This document shows positions 36,410 through 44,915 of a stretch of DNA of 64,000 bases, piece after piece (position 1 is the stretch's first letter; each line of letters begins with the position of its first letter). This stretch comes from Sphingobacterium sp. N143 (GTDB lineage: Bacteria; Bacteroidota; Bacteroidia; Sphingobacteriales; Sphingobacteriaceae). The stretch lies in NCBI RefSeq assembly GCF_030325625.1, contig NZ_JACAIS010000001.1, positions 310,001 through 374,000 on the forward strand, given 5' to 3'. The translations under genes and the position numbers were made by a program. Below the pieces are notes generated by a model that had not been told where the DNA came from, did no database searches, and saw only the letters and a list, made by a program, of their open reading frames with translations.

Positions 36410-36417
36410 CCCCCCCC
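36410..36417. repeat. C8 homopolymer upstream of the orphan gene
   Basis: Eight consecutive C bases 57 bases ahead of the orphan gene start, in otherwise AT-rich DNA. Possible slippage site. Confidence 0.7.
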
Positions 36418-36473
36418 TAATTAGGCGGGTCAATTGAAAAGTATGACAAAAGTTTATTGCTTTTAAAATATTT

Positions 36474-36890
36474 ATGTTATTAAGAAACTTTGATGTTGCC
36501 CAAAAATATTTCGATTACAGTCAAAATAGAGAGATTAATGATACTTCAAATCCTAAAATTAAAGGATGGTATAAATTTATTAATAATAATTTATCTGCTT
36601 TATTGGTTAAGGATAATCAACTTGATTTTATCTATGGGGATAATATGATACGGATTTCGAGCTCTCATCAAGTGTTGTTGGAAACAAAGGCTGCAAATAC
36701 CAGTGAATTTATTCTTTTAGATGGGTCTGAAGTACTTATTAAATTTTCCTTTACGTCACCTAGTTTTAGATTTAATTTTCCTCCTTTTGAATACTTAGAC
36801 GATGAAGACAGCAGTTGGGAAGAATATGTCACAAGGGTGATAAATGATAAACAAAGACAAGAAAAATTTGTGAAAAATTTAAAGGAATAA
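36474..36890 (+). CDS. Unrecognised AT-rich gene beside an Rhs relic; candidate immunity protein
   Basis: 138 residues, strikingly rich in Asn, Phe, Ser, Lys and AT-rich codons compared with its neighbours. There are no membrane segments or signal peptide. The sequence has a tail of FPPFEYLDDEDSSWEEYVTRV, acidic and aromatic, typical of cytosolic immunity proteins but not matched to a family by eye. It lies 70 bases upstream of an Rhs core scrap, as orphan toxin-immunity modules do. The immunity role is inference from context; it could also be an unrelated hypothetical protein. Confidence 0.6.
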   Translation: MLLRNFDVAQKYFDYSQNREINDTSNPKIKGWYKFINNNLSALLVKDNQLDFIYGDNMIRISSSHQVLLETKAANTSEFILLDGSEVLIKFSFTSPSFRFNFPPFEYLDDEDSSWEEYVTRVINDKQRQEKFVKNLKE

Positions 36891-36962
36891 ATACTAAATG
36901 GTGGAGATACAAAATTGTAGTATTTTTGAAAAATCATATATTCTCTTATAAAAAGGCGGTAA

Positions 36963-37104
36963 GACAAAAAACCATTTCTTTATCATGAGATTGGTGTTAA
37001 GAATTCGTCGTTAAAAAACTAGTCTATATGATGGGGCAAGATTCTATGATGCAGAAATAGATCGTTGGTCTATTTTATATTACCCCACAATAGATGGAAT
37101 TTGA
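36963..37104 (+). pseudogene. Frameshifted Rhs-core remnant
   Basis: In one frame from 37024, LYDGARFYDAEIDRWS (to 37071) is the conserved end of the Rhs-repeat-associated core, usually LYDYGARFYDAEIGRW. The preceding part lies in a different frame (DKKPFLYHEIGVKNSSL from 36963), so the open frame is broken. The stop is at 37102-37104. It has no start and cannot encode an Rhs protein. Confidence 0.7.
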
Positions 37105-37710
37105 AAATTTACCTTCAAACGTATCCCATATGCCGACATAAACATGGTAATCGCAATTTTTTTTGCTTATGCCATCAAATTGTAATGAACAGCTTCCTTT
37201 TTTGATCTCCGCAATGGAAGTTTCCAAATGAGATTCGCCATATAAACCAATTAATGCAAGAATGAGTTTGTATGTACTATCCTTGTATTTAGCATCAGGA
37301 GTCCACTTAAGATCAATCACATCACCGTTAAGGCTAACCTGACAGTTGGCCAATGGCGTGAGCGGTCCGGCAAATACAAGCAGTTTTTCGGGGTTGACAA
37401 AGGGATTTTGCTCCGAATCCAGTTCCAGAGCTTCCTTGAAAATATGGCGCTGGGCCAATTGGAAAGCACCTATCCGTTTTCCCTTTTCCGTCATAAACTG
37501 ATAACCAAAATCAAATATCCCTTTATTGTCCCCTGCAAACCGCCCAGCAACTTTTTGTTTTTTCCTGTTGATCAGTTCTGCCTGGCTGGGAGGGGATGTA
37601 CGTTTCTTTTTTGGTCCGCGTACAATATTTTGGCCATTCAATAGGTAAGCACTAACAGAGCCAAATTTTCCGGTGATCGGGCCATTGGGGCCATTTTGTA
37701 AAATTGCCAT
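37075..37710 (-). CDS. DUF6266-family protein
   Basis: 211 residues. The N-terminus (NGPITGKFGSVSAYLLNGQN, then RGPKKKRTSPPSQAELINRKKQ) and the layout resemble DUF6266, a Bacteroidota family of unknown function that starts with a short Gly-rich GKxG motif and a basic linker. No signal peptide or membrane segment is evident. Its stop overlaps the Rhs relic on the opposite strand. Inverted repeats lie upstream. Confidence 0.6.
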   Translation of the reverse strand: MAILQNGPNGPITGKFGSVSAYLLNGQNIVRGPKKKRTSPPSQAELINRKKQKVAGRFAGDNKGIFDFGYQFMTEKGKRIGAFQLAQRHIFKEALELDSEQNPFVNPEKLLVFAGPLTPLANCQVSLNGDVIDLKWTPDAKYKDSTYKLILALIGLYGESHLETSIAEIKKGSCSLQFDGISKKNCDYHVYVGIWDTFEGKFSNSIYCGVI

Positions 37711-37800
37711 AGTTTTTTCCTTAGTTATTCTTGGTTTCTGATAATTAACTTACTATCAAGTTAATACTAAATTCGTGATTAAAATAGGAGTAACACTATT

Positions 37801-37880
37801 TTTACAGGGAATTAACAGGGGTATTGCAGGGGCTTACCCCTGTTAACCCCCTGTTAACCCTCTACTATTCCCCTGTAAAT
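37801..37880. repeat. Cluster of CAGGGG/CCCCTG inverted repeats
   Basis: Six copies of an ACAGGG-type unit, three in each orientation. An inner perfect 12-base pair (37812-37823 with 37835-37846; 11-base loop) is nested in an outer imperfect pair (37801-37812 with 37867-37879). It lies 90-170 bases upstream of the DUF6266 gene and 150-230 bases upstream of ybbR. Confidence 0.8.
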
Positions 37881-38019
37881 ACACTATAAATATAGAAGTT
37901 GGTAGGAATCAGATATGATCTTGTACCGGTCGAGAAAAGAACTATTTCACCTCATTCTTCCTTTTTATATATCAACCAAGTTTTTATCCCCTTATGAGCT
38001 GATTTTTATGCAAATTGAT

Positions 38020-38027
38020 TAAGTTTG
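38020..38027 (+). promoter_or_regulatory. -7 box four bases before the ybbR ATG
   Basis: TAAGTTTG fits TAnnTTTG. With initiation a few bases downstream, transcription would begin at or next to the ATG at 38032, a leaderless arrangement. No -33 box visible. Confidence 0.5.
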
Positions 38028-38031
38028 TACC

Positions 38032-38982
38032 ATGGCAAATGCAGTTCGATTAAATAAGACCCAGCGCAGAAAGATAAACATCTTTGTGCGTTGTATTGGG
38101 ATTTCATTGCTGGCCTGGCTGCTGTTTTCAATTTCCAATCAATATACGATATCGGTCAAGGCAGCTATCGAATACGTTAATCTTCCTGAGAAAAGGGCCT
38201 TCCATCCCCAGCAATTGGATACCGTAAAGGTGAAACTGGAGATGACGGGCTGGCAATTCCTGTTTTCAAAAGCAGCGCTGGAGACACCAAAGATACAGGT
38301 CGATCTCAGCTCCCTGAAAACCAGGGATTGGATTGTTTTCTCCAACCAACTGGGCTTTATCAACCGGCAGTTTCCACATGAGCAAAGGGTGGTCTCGGTA
38401 AGTCCTGATACCTTGTTTTTTGATTTCTCCAAACAGACACAACGTAAAGTTCCTGTAAAGCCTGAATCCAATATCCTGTTTAAGCGGGGCTATGGGATTA
38501 TTGCCGATACGAAAGTGACCCCAGCCTATGTGACGATTACCGGGCCTTATGAAGATGTTTCAGCCATCGAATACTGGGAAACAGATACGGTCCGTGGAAG
38601 GGAAGTGGAAACGGATGTACGTACCGTAGCAAACCTGGCCAGAAATCAGAAAGGGAATATCAATGTATACCCGACTTCTGTCGAGGTATTGATGCCCGTG
38701 GGGGAGCTGACAGAAAAGGTGATCGAACTCCCGGTAAAAGTGGAGAATGGTCAGCGTTATAGTTCGGTGCGCCCCAACCCGAGCAAGGTGGTGGTGACTG
38801 TCCTGATGTCGGTCAAGGATTATAATAATTATACCTCACGGGATTTTGAAGCTGTCGTGGATCTGGCGGATTGGGAAAAAAATGAAGTCCAGTATTTACC
38901 TGTACTGCTGACCAAGGTGCCCGATTACTGTAAGGTAATCAGTGTCGTACCGCAGAATGTGGACTTCTTTGTCCGGAAATAA
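38032..38982 (+). CDS. YbbR-like (CdaR-type) protein
   Basis: 316 residues: one membrane segment (about 20-38, IGISLLAWLLFSISN) and YbbR-type repeats with motifs such as RKVPVKPESNILFKRGYGI and KVTPAYVTITGPYEDVSAI, then VIELPVKVENGQRY. In Firmicutes YbbR/CdaR modulates the CdaA diadenylate cyclase; in Bacteroidota the role is less clear. It is followed by coaE after 61 bases. The start is fixed by the lack of an alternative Met before the membrane segment. Confidence 0.85.
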   Translation: MANAVRLNKTQRRKINIFVRCIGISLLAWLLFSISNQYTISVKAAIEYVNLPEKRAFHPQQLDTVKVKLEMTGWQFLFSKAALETPKIQVDLSSLKTRDWIVFSNQLGFINRQFPHEQRVVSVSPDTLFFDFSKQTQRKVPVKPESNILFKRGYGIIADTKVTPAYVTITGPYEDVSAIEYWETDTVRGREVETDVRTVANLARNQKGNINVYPTSVEVLMPVGELTEKVIELPVKVENGQRYSSVRPNPSKVVVTVLMSVKDYNNYTSRDFEAVVDLADWEKNEVQYLPVLLTKVPDYCKVISVVPQNVDFFVRK

Positions 38983-39043
38983 TGAAAATAGTTGAAATCA
39001 GCTGCGGCTGTGTACTCATGTACGTATAAGCAATTTATAGCGA

Positions 39044-39619
39044 ATGAAAATAGGGATAACGGGCGGAATAGGTTCCGGAAAGACATTTATCTGCCAGCTT
39101 TTTAAGGCGCTGGGCGTTCCTGTGTATAACGCGGATGACGAAGCTAAAAAATTGATGAACGGCGATCCGCGGATTCGGGAAAGGCTGATCGCGGAGTTTG
39201 GTGATGCTACCTATAAAGACAATCAGCTGGATAGGGCTTTTTTGGCAAGCCAGGTTTTTTCGGATAAAGCGAAGCTGGACCGGTTAAACAGCATCGTGCA
39301 TCCCATTGTTATCCAGGCGGCCAAGGATTGGGCCGACCAGCAAAAATCCCGCTACTCCCTCAAAGAAGCCGCACTGCTCTTTGAGAGCGGTTCCTATAAA
39401 GAACTCGATTATACCATATTGGTGACCGCCCCTTTGGAGCTCCGTATAGAACGGGTTATGCAAAGAGATGCTGTGACGGAACAACAGGTCCGAGAGCGGA
39501 TCAACAAACAGCTGTCTGACGAGGAAAAACTGAAATTGGCCGACTTTGTCATCGTGAACGATGGAGTCACCCCGCTGTTGCCTCAGGTGTGGACACTCCA
39601 TCAAAAATTTCTAAAATAA
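39044..39619 (+). CDS. coaE: Dephospho-CoA kinase
   Basis: 191 residues, P-loop kinase with GITGGIGSGKTFICQLF at the N-terminus and KEAALLFESGSYKELDYTILV in the middle, the length expected for CoaE. It phosphorylates dephospho-CoA in the last step of CoA synthesis. It lies between ybbR and the metallo-beta-lactamase gene (4-base gap). Confidence 0.95.
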   Translation: MKIGITGGIGSGKTFICQLFKALGVPVYNADDEAKKLMNGDPRIRERLIAEFGDATYKDNQLDRAFLASQVFSDKAKLDRLNSIVHPIVIQAAKDWADQQKSRYSLKEAALLFESGSYKELDYTILVTAPLELRIERVMQRDAVTEQQVRERINKQLSDEEKLKLADFVIVNDGVTPLLPQVWTLHQKFLK

Positions 39620-39623
39620 GTAT

Positions 39624-40577
39624 ATGTCTATAATATTGGCTGACTTCTTAGTCAGGAAACCGGAAGGCTACTATTGCCGTTATGGTGATTTTTATATCGA
39701 TGCCAGCGCTCCTGTGGTACATAACGTGGTTTCGCATGCGCACGGTGATCATGCAAGCTCAGGCCATGAGTATGTCTATAGTACCCATGCCACGGCGCTG
39801 TTTATGGCCTATCGCTACAAGCAGAACCGTAAAGATGCCCACCAGATAAAATTGTTCAACAGCCCCTTTAACATGGGACCAGTGGAGGTGACATTTTTGC
39901 CTGCAGGCCATATATTGGGATCAGCACAGATTCTGATGGAATATAAGGGCGTGCGATACTTGTATACCGGTGATTATAAATTACAGCCCGATGCGACCTG
40001 TGAGGCCCTGGAGGTACAGCAAGCTGATGTACTGATCACTGAAAGTACCTTTGCAGATCCCGAAATCTGCCATCCGGACCCTGCAGAAGAAATCAGAAAG
40101 CTGGATGGGCATGCAAGTAATATCCTGCTGGGTACTTATGTACTGGGGAAGGCACAGCGAGTGACGGATCTGATCAATACGTATTGCCCGGAAAGAAAGG
40201 TGTTGGTGCATAATGGTATATTGCCGTATCACAGGCTGTATGACCAATATGGTCTCAAAAAGCTGAAATATGAGCCTTACAACAGGAAGGAAATGAAACA
40301 GGGGGACCAGAATAAGGTGTACCTGGTACCGCCGATGACCTTTAACAGTTATTTTCGGGCAACAAAGGTATTACGGGCTTTTGCTTCGGGATGGAAGCGA
40401 CTGCAGGCGCAGAACGATATTGAACTGTACATCTCAGATCATGTGGACTGGAAAGATATCCTCCAATATATCAATATGGTCGATCCCAAAGAAGTATGGA
40501 CATTGCATGGTGATGGACGCATACTCAAAAGTTATTTTGAAGAGAAGCTGATCGTCAGAGATGTTATCTTCGCATAG
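39624..40577 (+). CDS. MBL-fold exonuclease-like protein (ligase-associated type)
   Basis: 317 residues. The metallo-beta-lactamase motif VSHAHGDHASS near residue 37, PAGHILGSAQILMEYKG, YTGDYKLQPD and LITESTFADPEICHPD place it in the beta-CASP/YSH1-like group, closest to the ligase-associated DNA exonucleases. Length matches. It may act on DNA or RNA ends. No DNA ligase or helicase partner of that system is in the window. It follows coaE by 4 bases. Confidence 0.75.
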   Translation: MSIILADFLVRKPEGYYCRYGDFYIDASAPVVHNVVSHAHGDHASSGHEYVYSTHATALFMAYRYKQNRKDAHQIKLFNSPFNMGPVEVTFLPAGHILGSAQILMEYKGVRYLYTGDYKLQPDATCEALEVQQADVLITESTFADPEICHPDPAEEIRKLDGHASNILLGTYVLGKAQRVTDLINTYCPERKVLVHNGILPYHRLYDQYGLKKLKYEPYNRKEMKQGDQNKVYLVPPMTFNSYFRATKVLRAFASGWKRLQAQNDIELYISDHVDWKDILQYINMVDPKEVWTLHGDGRILKSYFEEKLIVRDVIFA

Positions 40578-40614
40578 GGTTTACTGCTGGGGGCACGGCT
40601 CTTCACCCTGCCTA

Positions 40615-40667
40615 CATCAATATGAAATAATCAATGGAACTGATCCATTGATTATTTCATATTGATG
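40615..40667. other. Perfect 24-bp hairpin between convergent genes
   Basis: Two 24-base perfectly complementary arms (40615-40638 and 40644-40667) and a 5-base loop. The right arm contains the stop codon and last codons of the minus-strand gene at 40652. It has no T-run on either side, so is not a standard intrinsic terminator. Confidence 0.8.
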
Positions 40668-41056
40668 ATCTGATCGACAATGTATACGGTATTTCCCCGC
40701 CAAGGGAGTATGCCATGGTATTCTTTGTAGCGCAGATCAAAATATTTGCCGCTGTTTAATTCGAGCTGACGGAATATGGAATCGTCTTCGATCGAAAATT
40801 CAAATTGATTGCTGGCAATGCCACCAGTCTTTGCTCTTCCAAATCCTTCCTGGATCAGCTTCCCCTCATAGGTCTTGAAGAGATTTCCTTTTTTTACAGC
40901 AAAATTCAGATAACCGGATTTTACACCCTCGCCAAAAACATAGTAGTACTTCCAGTAGACATAGGTCCCACATCCGGCCACCAGAAATAGTGTCAGGATA
41001 AGTAAAAATTTTTTGAACCCAGATTTGGCCTTTTTTTGTTCAGGCAATTTTTCCAT
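40652..41056 (-). CDS. Hypothetical single-pass membrane protein
   Basis: 134 residues: basic N-terminus, one membrane segment (about 16-33, LLILTLFLVAGCGTYVYW) and a soluble domain (YLNFAVKKGNLFKTYEGKLIQ, then RYKEYHGILPWRGNTVYIVDQI). It resembles small Bacteroidota membrane proteins sometimes mis-called 6-phosphogluconate dehydrogenase; no such domain is present. The Cys inside the hydrophobic segment could be a lipid site. Monocistronic. Confidence 0.75.
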   Translation of the reverse strand: MEKLPEQKKAKSGFKKFLLILTLFLVAGCGTYVYWKYYYVFGEGVKSGYLNFAVKKGNLFKTYEGKLIQEGFGRAKTGGIASNQFEFSIEDDSIFRQLELNSGKYFDLRYKEYHGILPWRGNTVYIVDQIINMK

Positions 41057-41337
41057 AATATGTTGTGTTAGTTATGTCATCAGTCCCGTTTTTTAAAGGG
41101 CACTGTATAGCGATACGATGCCGTTTTCTACCGGGATAATTTCACCTAAAGATAAAAAAATTAACAGAATAAAGATCTATGGATAGATTAAAAAAATAGA
41201 CTTTCGGAAGGTAGTGGTGAACATGTACTAATTCTATTAGTTATTTTTGATCCGGCATGGATGTTATGCTAAATTTTGTAATTTTACAGAAGAAACAAGT
41301 TGTCCTGCACAGGCTAAAGGCCGGTAAGATTGAAGAG

Positions 41338-42435
41338 ATGGATTCACCACAGGTATATCGTAAAATTATTCATCTGGATATGGATGCTTTTTATGCTTCC
41401 GTAGACCAACGTGATTTTCCTGAATATAGGGGGAAAGCGATTGCTGTGGGGGGATCTCCGGATGGGCGAGGGGTGGTTGCGACTGCCAGTTATGAAGCCC
41501 GCAAATATGGTGTCAAATCTGCGATGAGTTCACGGATGGCGCTTCAGCTCTGCCCACAGCTTATATTTACCTCACCCCGTTTTGATGTATATCGGCAGGT
41601 ATCATACCAGATCCGGGAAATTTTCCACCGGTATACCGATCTGATCGAGCCGTTGTCTCTGGATGAGGCTTATTTGGATGTGACGGTCGATAAACTGGGG
41701 ATCGGGTCGGCCATTGACATTGCCAAAGCAATCAAAGCGGCGATCAAAGACGAGTTGGACCTGACCGTATCGGCCGGCGTGTCGGTCAATAAATTTGTGG
41801 CCAAGATCGCCTCAGATATGGATAAACCGGATGGGCTGACCTTTATCGGTCCTTCGAAAATCGTAAAATTCATGGAATCTTTACCCGTGGAAAAATTCTT
41901 CGGTGTGGGTAAAGTCACCGCAAAGAAGATGCGCGAGCTCGGTCTGTTCACGGGGCTTGATCTAAAAAAGCAACGTGAAGATGACCTGGTACGGTGGTTT
42001 GGCAAAACCGGGCATTTTTTTTACCGCATTGTCCGGGGCATGGACGAACGTGCCGTGGTACCTAATCGCAGCACGAAATCTGTCGGAATAGAAGATACTT
42101 TTGATGTGGACATTGCATCGCTGGAAGAATTGAATATGATCTTGCTACGCCTATGTAAACAGCTCTGGACCCGTATCGGTAAAAAAGAAATTTCGGGCCG
42201 TACAATAACCGTCAAGCTTAAGTACGCCGATTTTGTGCAGCTGACCCGAAGCCTGACCATCGATACAAGTTTCGACTCCGAGGAGAAAATTTATGCAACA
42301 GCACAGGGGCTCCTGGGAAAGATAACCCTGGCCAATAAGGTACGGCTGCTGGGTGTTTCGCTATCAAATTTCGTGGATGAAGTGGATTTTCCGAAAGAAG
42401 GGGTCCAGCTGACGCTTTTTGAAAATCATCCCTAG
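41338..42435 (+). CDS. dinB: DNA polymerase IV (Y family)
   Basis: About 365 residues from ATG at 41338. The reading frame is open back to an ATG at 41257, but the start at 41338 (MDSPQVYRKIIHLDMDAFY) matches the normal N-terminus, and a promoter-like stretch lies in the upstream part. Motifs: HLDMDAFYASVDQRD with metal-binding Asp, SLDEAYLDV, SVNKFVAKIASDMDKPDGL, and VGKVTAKKMRELG. It performs translesion synthesis. No LexA-type box is recognised. Confidence 0.93.
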   Translation: MDSPQVYRKIIHLDMDAFYASVDQRDFPEYRGKAIAVGGSPDGRGVVATASYEARKYGVKSAMSSRMALQLCPQLIFTSPRFDVYRQVSYQIREIFHRYTDLIEPLSLDEAYLDVTVDKLGIGSAIDIAKAIKAAIKDELDLTVSAGVSVNKFVAKIASDMDKPDGLTFIGPSKIVKFMESLPVEKFFGVGKVTAKKMRELGLFTGLDLKKQREDDLVRWFGKTGHFFYRIVRGMDERAVVPNRSTKSVGIEDTFDVDIASLEELNMILLRLCKQLWTRIGKKEISGRTITVKLKYADFVQLTRSLTIDTSFDSEEKIYATAQGLLGKITLANKVRLLGVSLSNFVDEVDFPKEGVQLTLFENHP

Positions 42436-42554
42436 AAGAGAATTATCTTCATGAGCCTGCGCATTTCTATAAGCATGTTACAGGGAAAAATCGTGGTTAT
42501 TTAGTGCAATTCTTTATCTTAGCCGAATTAATTAATAAACATATCCAAAAATTA

Positions 42555-44681
42555 ATGAATACGGTATCAAGAGTACTCTTAGGTGCATCTATTATTCTTT
42601 TTGTGCATGACCTCGGCTTTGCACAGAAAAAACTGGATTTTGCTCAGTCCTGGGGGCAGAAGCAGTCTTTGACAGTGCGCACAAATCAGTATCCTGGCTG
42701 GGCGGATGAAACAGCTTATCTGGAAAATGATGTGAACGATGGTCGTTTATATCAGGTAAATATCAGATCAGGAAACCGGAGCATCTATACAGTCCCGGTG
42801 AAGGAGGGGACAGTTGTCTACGTAGAAAACAATGACATTTACATGAAAAGTGGCAATGGCATTGCAAAAAAAATAACCAATTCTCCTGAAGTTGCCGAAC
42901 AGAATCCTACTTTATCTCCGGATGGCAAATATGTGGCTTTCACGCGTAAAAGCAATTTATATAGTGTGGATGTCACGACAGGCAAGGAAGCGCAATACAC
43001 AAATGATGGTACTGATGTGATCTATAATGGTTGGTCTTCATGGGTGTATTACGAGGAAATCCTGGGCAGGGCCACAAAATATAAGGCTTTTTGGTGGTCG
43101 CCGGACAGTAAAAAAATCGCTTTTATGCGTTTTGACGATACCAAGGTGCCCATGTTCCCGATCTATTCCTCCAAAGGACAGCATGGCTATCTCGAAGAAA
43201 CGAGATACCCCAAAGCGGGTGACCCAAACCCGGAGGTGAAGGTCGGCATTGCTCATCTGGACGGAGGCCGTGTTACCTGGGCAGATTTCAACGAAAAGGA
43301 TGATCAATACTTCGGACAGCCTTATTGGGCTTTCGATAGCAAAAATATCATGGTCCAATGGATGAACAGGGACCAGAATAATCTGAAGTTCTATCAGGTA
43401 GACCCCAATTCGGGTACAAAAAAAGAGATTTATGATGAGCGTCAAGCTTCCTGGATCAATTTGGACCACGATGAACGTATAACCTACCTTGCCGACAATA
43501 AATATTATATCTTAAAATCGGATAAAACGGGCTGGGCGCATTATTACCTGTATAAGCTGGATGGCACATTGGTCAATCCGATCACTTCAGGCGATTGGCA
43601 GGTCACCGAGATTAAACGGATAGACGAAAAAAATAAGGTGCTTTATTTTACGGCCCGTAAGGAAAATTCCGCCCGCTTTGATTTGTATCGTGTTGACTTC
43701 TCCGGTAAAAACCTGAAGCGACTGACCTTTGGCGATTATTCACATGACGTAGTTGTTTCGCCTGATGGTAAATACTTTATCACACGTTATTCTAATGTAA
43801 GTACGCCTGACCGTTTTGCACTAGTGGACAATAAGGGGAAAGTCGTCCGTCAACTGGCAGACAGCAAAGCCGCAGATTTTGGTTCCTATACCTATGGCAA
43901 AACGGAATACTTGCACATCAAATCGGATGATGGACTGTTTGACCTTCCATTGACGATTACCTATCCTACAGATTTTGACAAGACCAAAACCTATCCGGTG
44001 ATTTTTAGTATCTATGGTGGACCGGATGCAGGAACGGTAAAAGATACCTGGAAGGGGACCAACAATCAGTACTGGGCTAACGAAGGTATCATCCAGGTTT
44101 CGGCAGATCACCGTGCTTCGGGGCATTTTGGTAAACAGGGGGTGGCGTATATGCACCGCAATCTGGGACATTGGGAGATCATCGATTATTCCACTATTGT
44201 TAAATGGTTGAAATCGCAGCCCTGGGTAGCGAAGAATAAGGTACTGATCACGGGACATAGTTATGGGGGCTACATGACCTGCCTTGCCATGACCAAAGCC
44301 GCCAATGTATTTGATTTCGGAATCGCAGGAGCTCCGGTTACTTCCTGGGAACTGTATGATAGCCATTATACCGAACGTTGGATGGATACCCCTCAGGATA
44401 ACCCTGATGGTTATAAAGCCGGATCGGTATTGACTTATACCGATAACTATAAAGGCGTATTACGGATTATGCATGGCGATATGGATGATAATGTCCATTT
44501 GCAGAACACAACTCAGCTGGTCGACAAACTGACGGATCGGAAAACGCCTTTTGAGCTGATGATCTATCCGGGTAGCCGTCATGGATTTGACCGCTCCAAA
44601 AGTAAGTATGACTTCAATGAACGGGCCCGTTTCTACTATCAATATTTATTGGAAAAACCGCTTCCAAACGAATTTAAGTAG
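42555..44681 (+). CDS. S9 dipeptidyl-peptidase IV family protein
   Basis: 708 residues from ATG at 42555; an in-frame GTG at 42504 would put a non-signal extension in front of the signal peptide (MNTVSRVLLGASIILFVHD, ending near GFAQ). The N-terminal beta-propeller region is followed by an alpha/beta hydrolase with ITGHSYGGYMTCLAM (Ser), HGDMDDNVH (Asp) and SRHGFD (His). It likely removes dipeptides after proline or alanine from exported peptides in the periplasm. Confidence 0.92.
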   Translation: MNTVSRVLLGASIILFVHDLGFAQKKLDFAQSWGQKQSLTVRTNQYPGWADETAYLENDVNDGRLYQVNIRSGNRSIYTVPVKEGTVVYVENNDIYMKSGNGIAKKITNSPEVAEQNPTLSPDGKYVAFTRKSNLYSVDVTTGKEAQYTNDGTDVIYNGWSSWVYYEEILGRATKYKAFWWSPDSKKIAFMRFDDTKVPMFPIYSSKGQHGYLEETRYPKAGDPNPEVKVGIAHLDGGRVTWADFNEKDDQYFGQPYWAFDSKNIMVQWMNRDQNNLKFYQVDPNSGTKKEIYDERQASWINLDHDERITYLADNKYYILKSDKTGWAHYYLYKLDGTLVNPITSGDWQVTEIKRIDEKNKVLYFTARKENSARFDLYRVDFSGKNLKRLTFGDYSHDVVVSPDGKYFITRYSNVSTPDRFALVDNKGKVVRQLADSKAADFGSYTYGKTEYLHIKSDDGLFDLPLTITYPTDFDKTKTYPVIFSIYGGPDAGTVKDTWKGTNNQYWANEGIIQVSADHRASGHFGKQGVAYMHRNLGHWEIIDYSTIVKWLKSQPWVAKNKVLITGHSYGGYMTCLAMTKAANVFDFGIAGAPVTSWELYDSHYTERWMDTPQDNPDGYKAGSVLTYTDNYKGVLRIMHGDMDDNVHLQNTTQLVDKLTDRKTPFELMIYPGSRHGFDRSKSKYDFNERARFYYQYLLEKPLPNEFK

Positions 44682-44695
44682 CATGGAGCTGATAT

Positions 44696-44740
44696 CCCAT
44701 AAAAATCCCTTATCTGAGTAAGATAGGGGATTTTTTATGG
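44696..44740 (+). terminator. S9 peptidase terminator
   Basis: Near-perfect stem of about 20 pairs with a 5-base loop, AAAATCCC opposite GGGGATTTTTT, shortly after the stop codon. Confidence 0.85.
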
Positions 44741-44915
44741 GAATGGCCTGTCCATATGACCAATTGAAATCTTCAGGATACTTTCCTTGCGCCGGATCGG
44801 GATTGCTGCCTATTTTTTTGTGTTAAAAAACAATAAAAAAATCAATTTTATTGGGCTGTAAATTGTTGAAAATTAAAAATAATGGCATCTTTGTAAAAGT
44901 TTATTCAAAGAAAAA

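Larger units (their letters stand above)
37711..38031. other. Intergenic region between DUF6266 and ybbR
   Basis: 321 bases: an inverted repeat TTAACTT/AAGTTAA (37745-37764), the CAGGGG repeat cluster and the -7 box directly before ybbR. No gene seen. Confidence 0.6.

Noticed and set aside
37745-37764. Inverted repeat TTAACTT/AAGTTAA upstream of the DUF6266 gene as a separate operator
   Set aside because: AT-rich and short, no corresponding promoter; kept only as a note in the intergenic entry.
41104-41115. GTATAGCGATAC upstream of dinB as a LexA-type box
   Set aside because: Only partly symmetric, and no known LexA motif for this group matches it.
41257-41337. The upstream extension of dinB beginning at ATG 41257
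   Set aside because: The protein before MDSPQVYRK does not match the family, and a promoter-like stretch lies in it; the start at 41338 is preferred.
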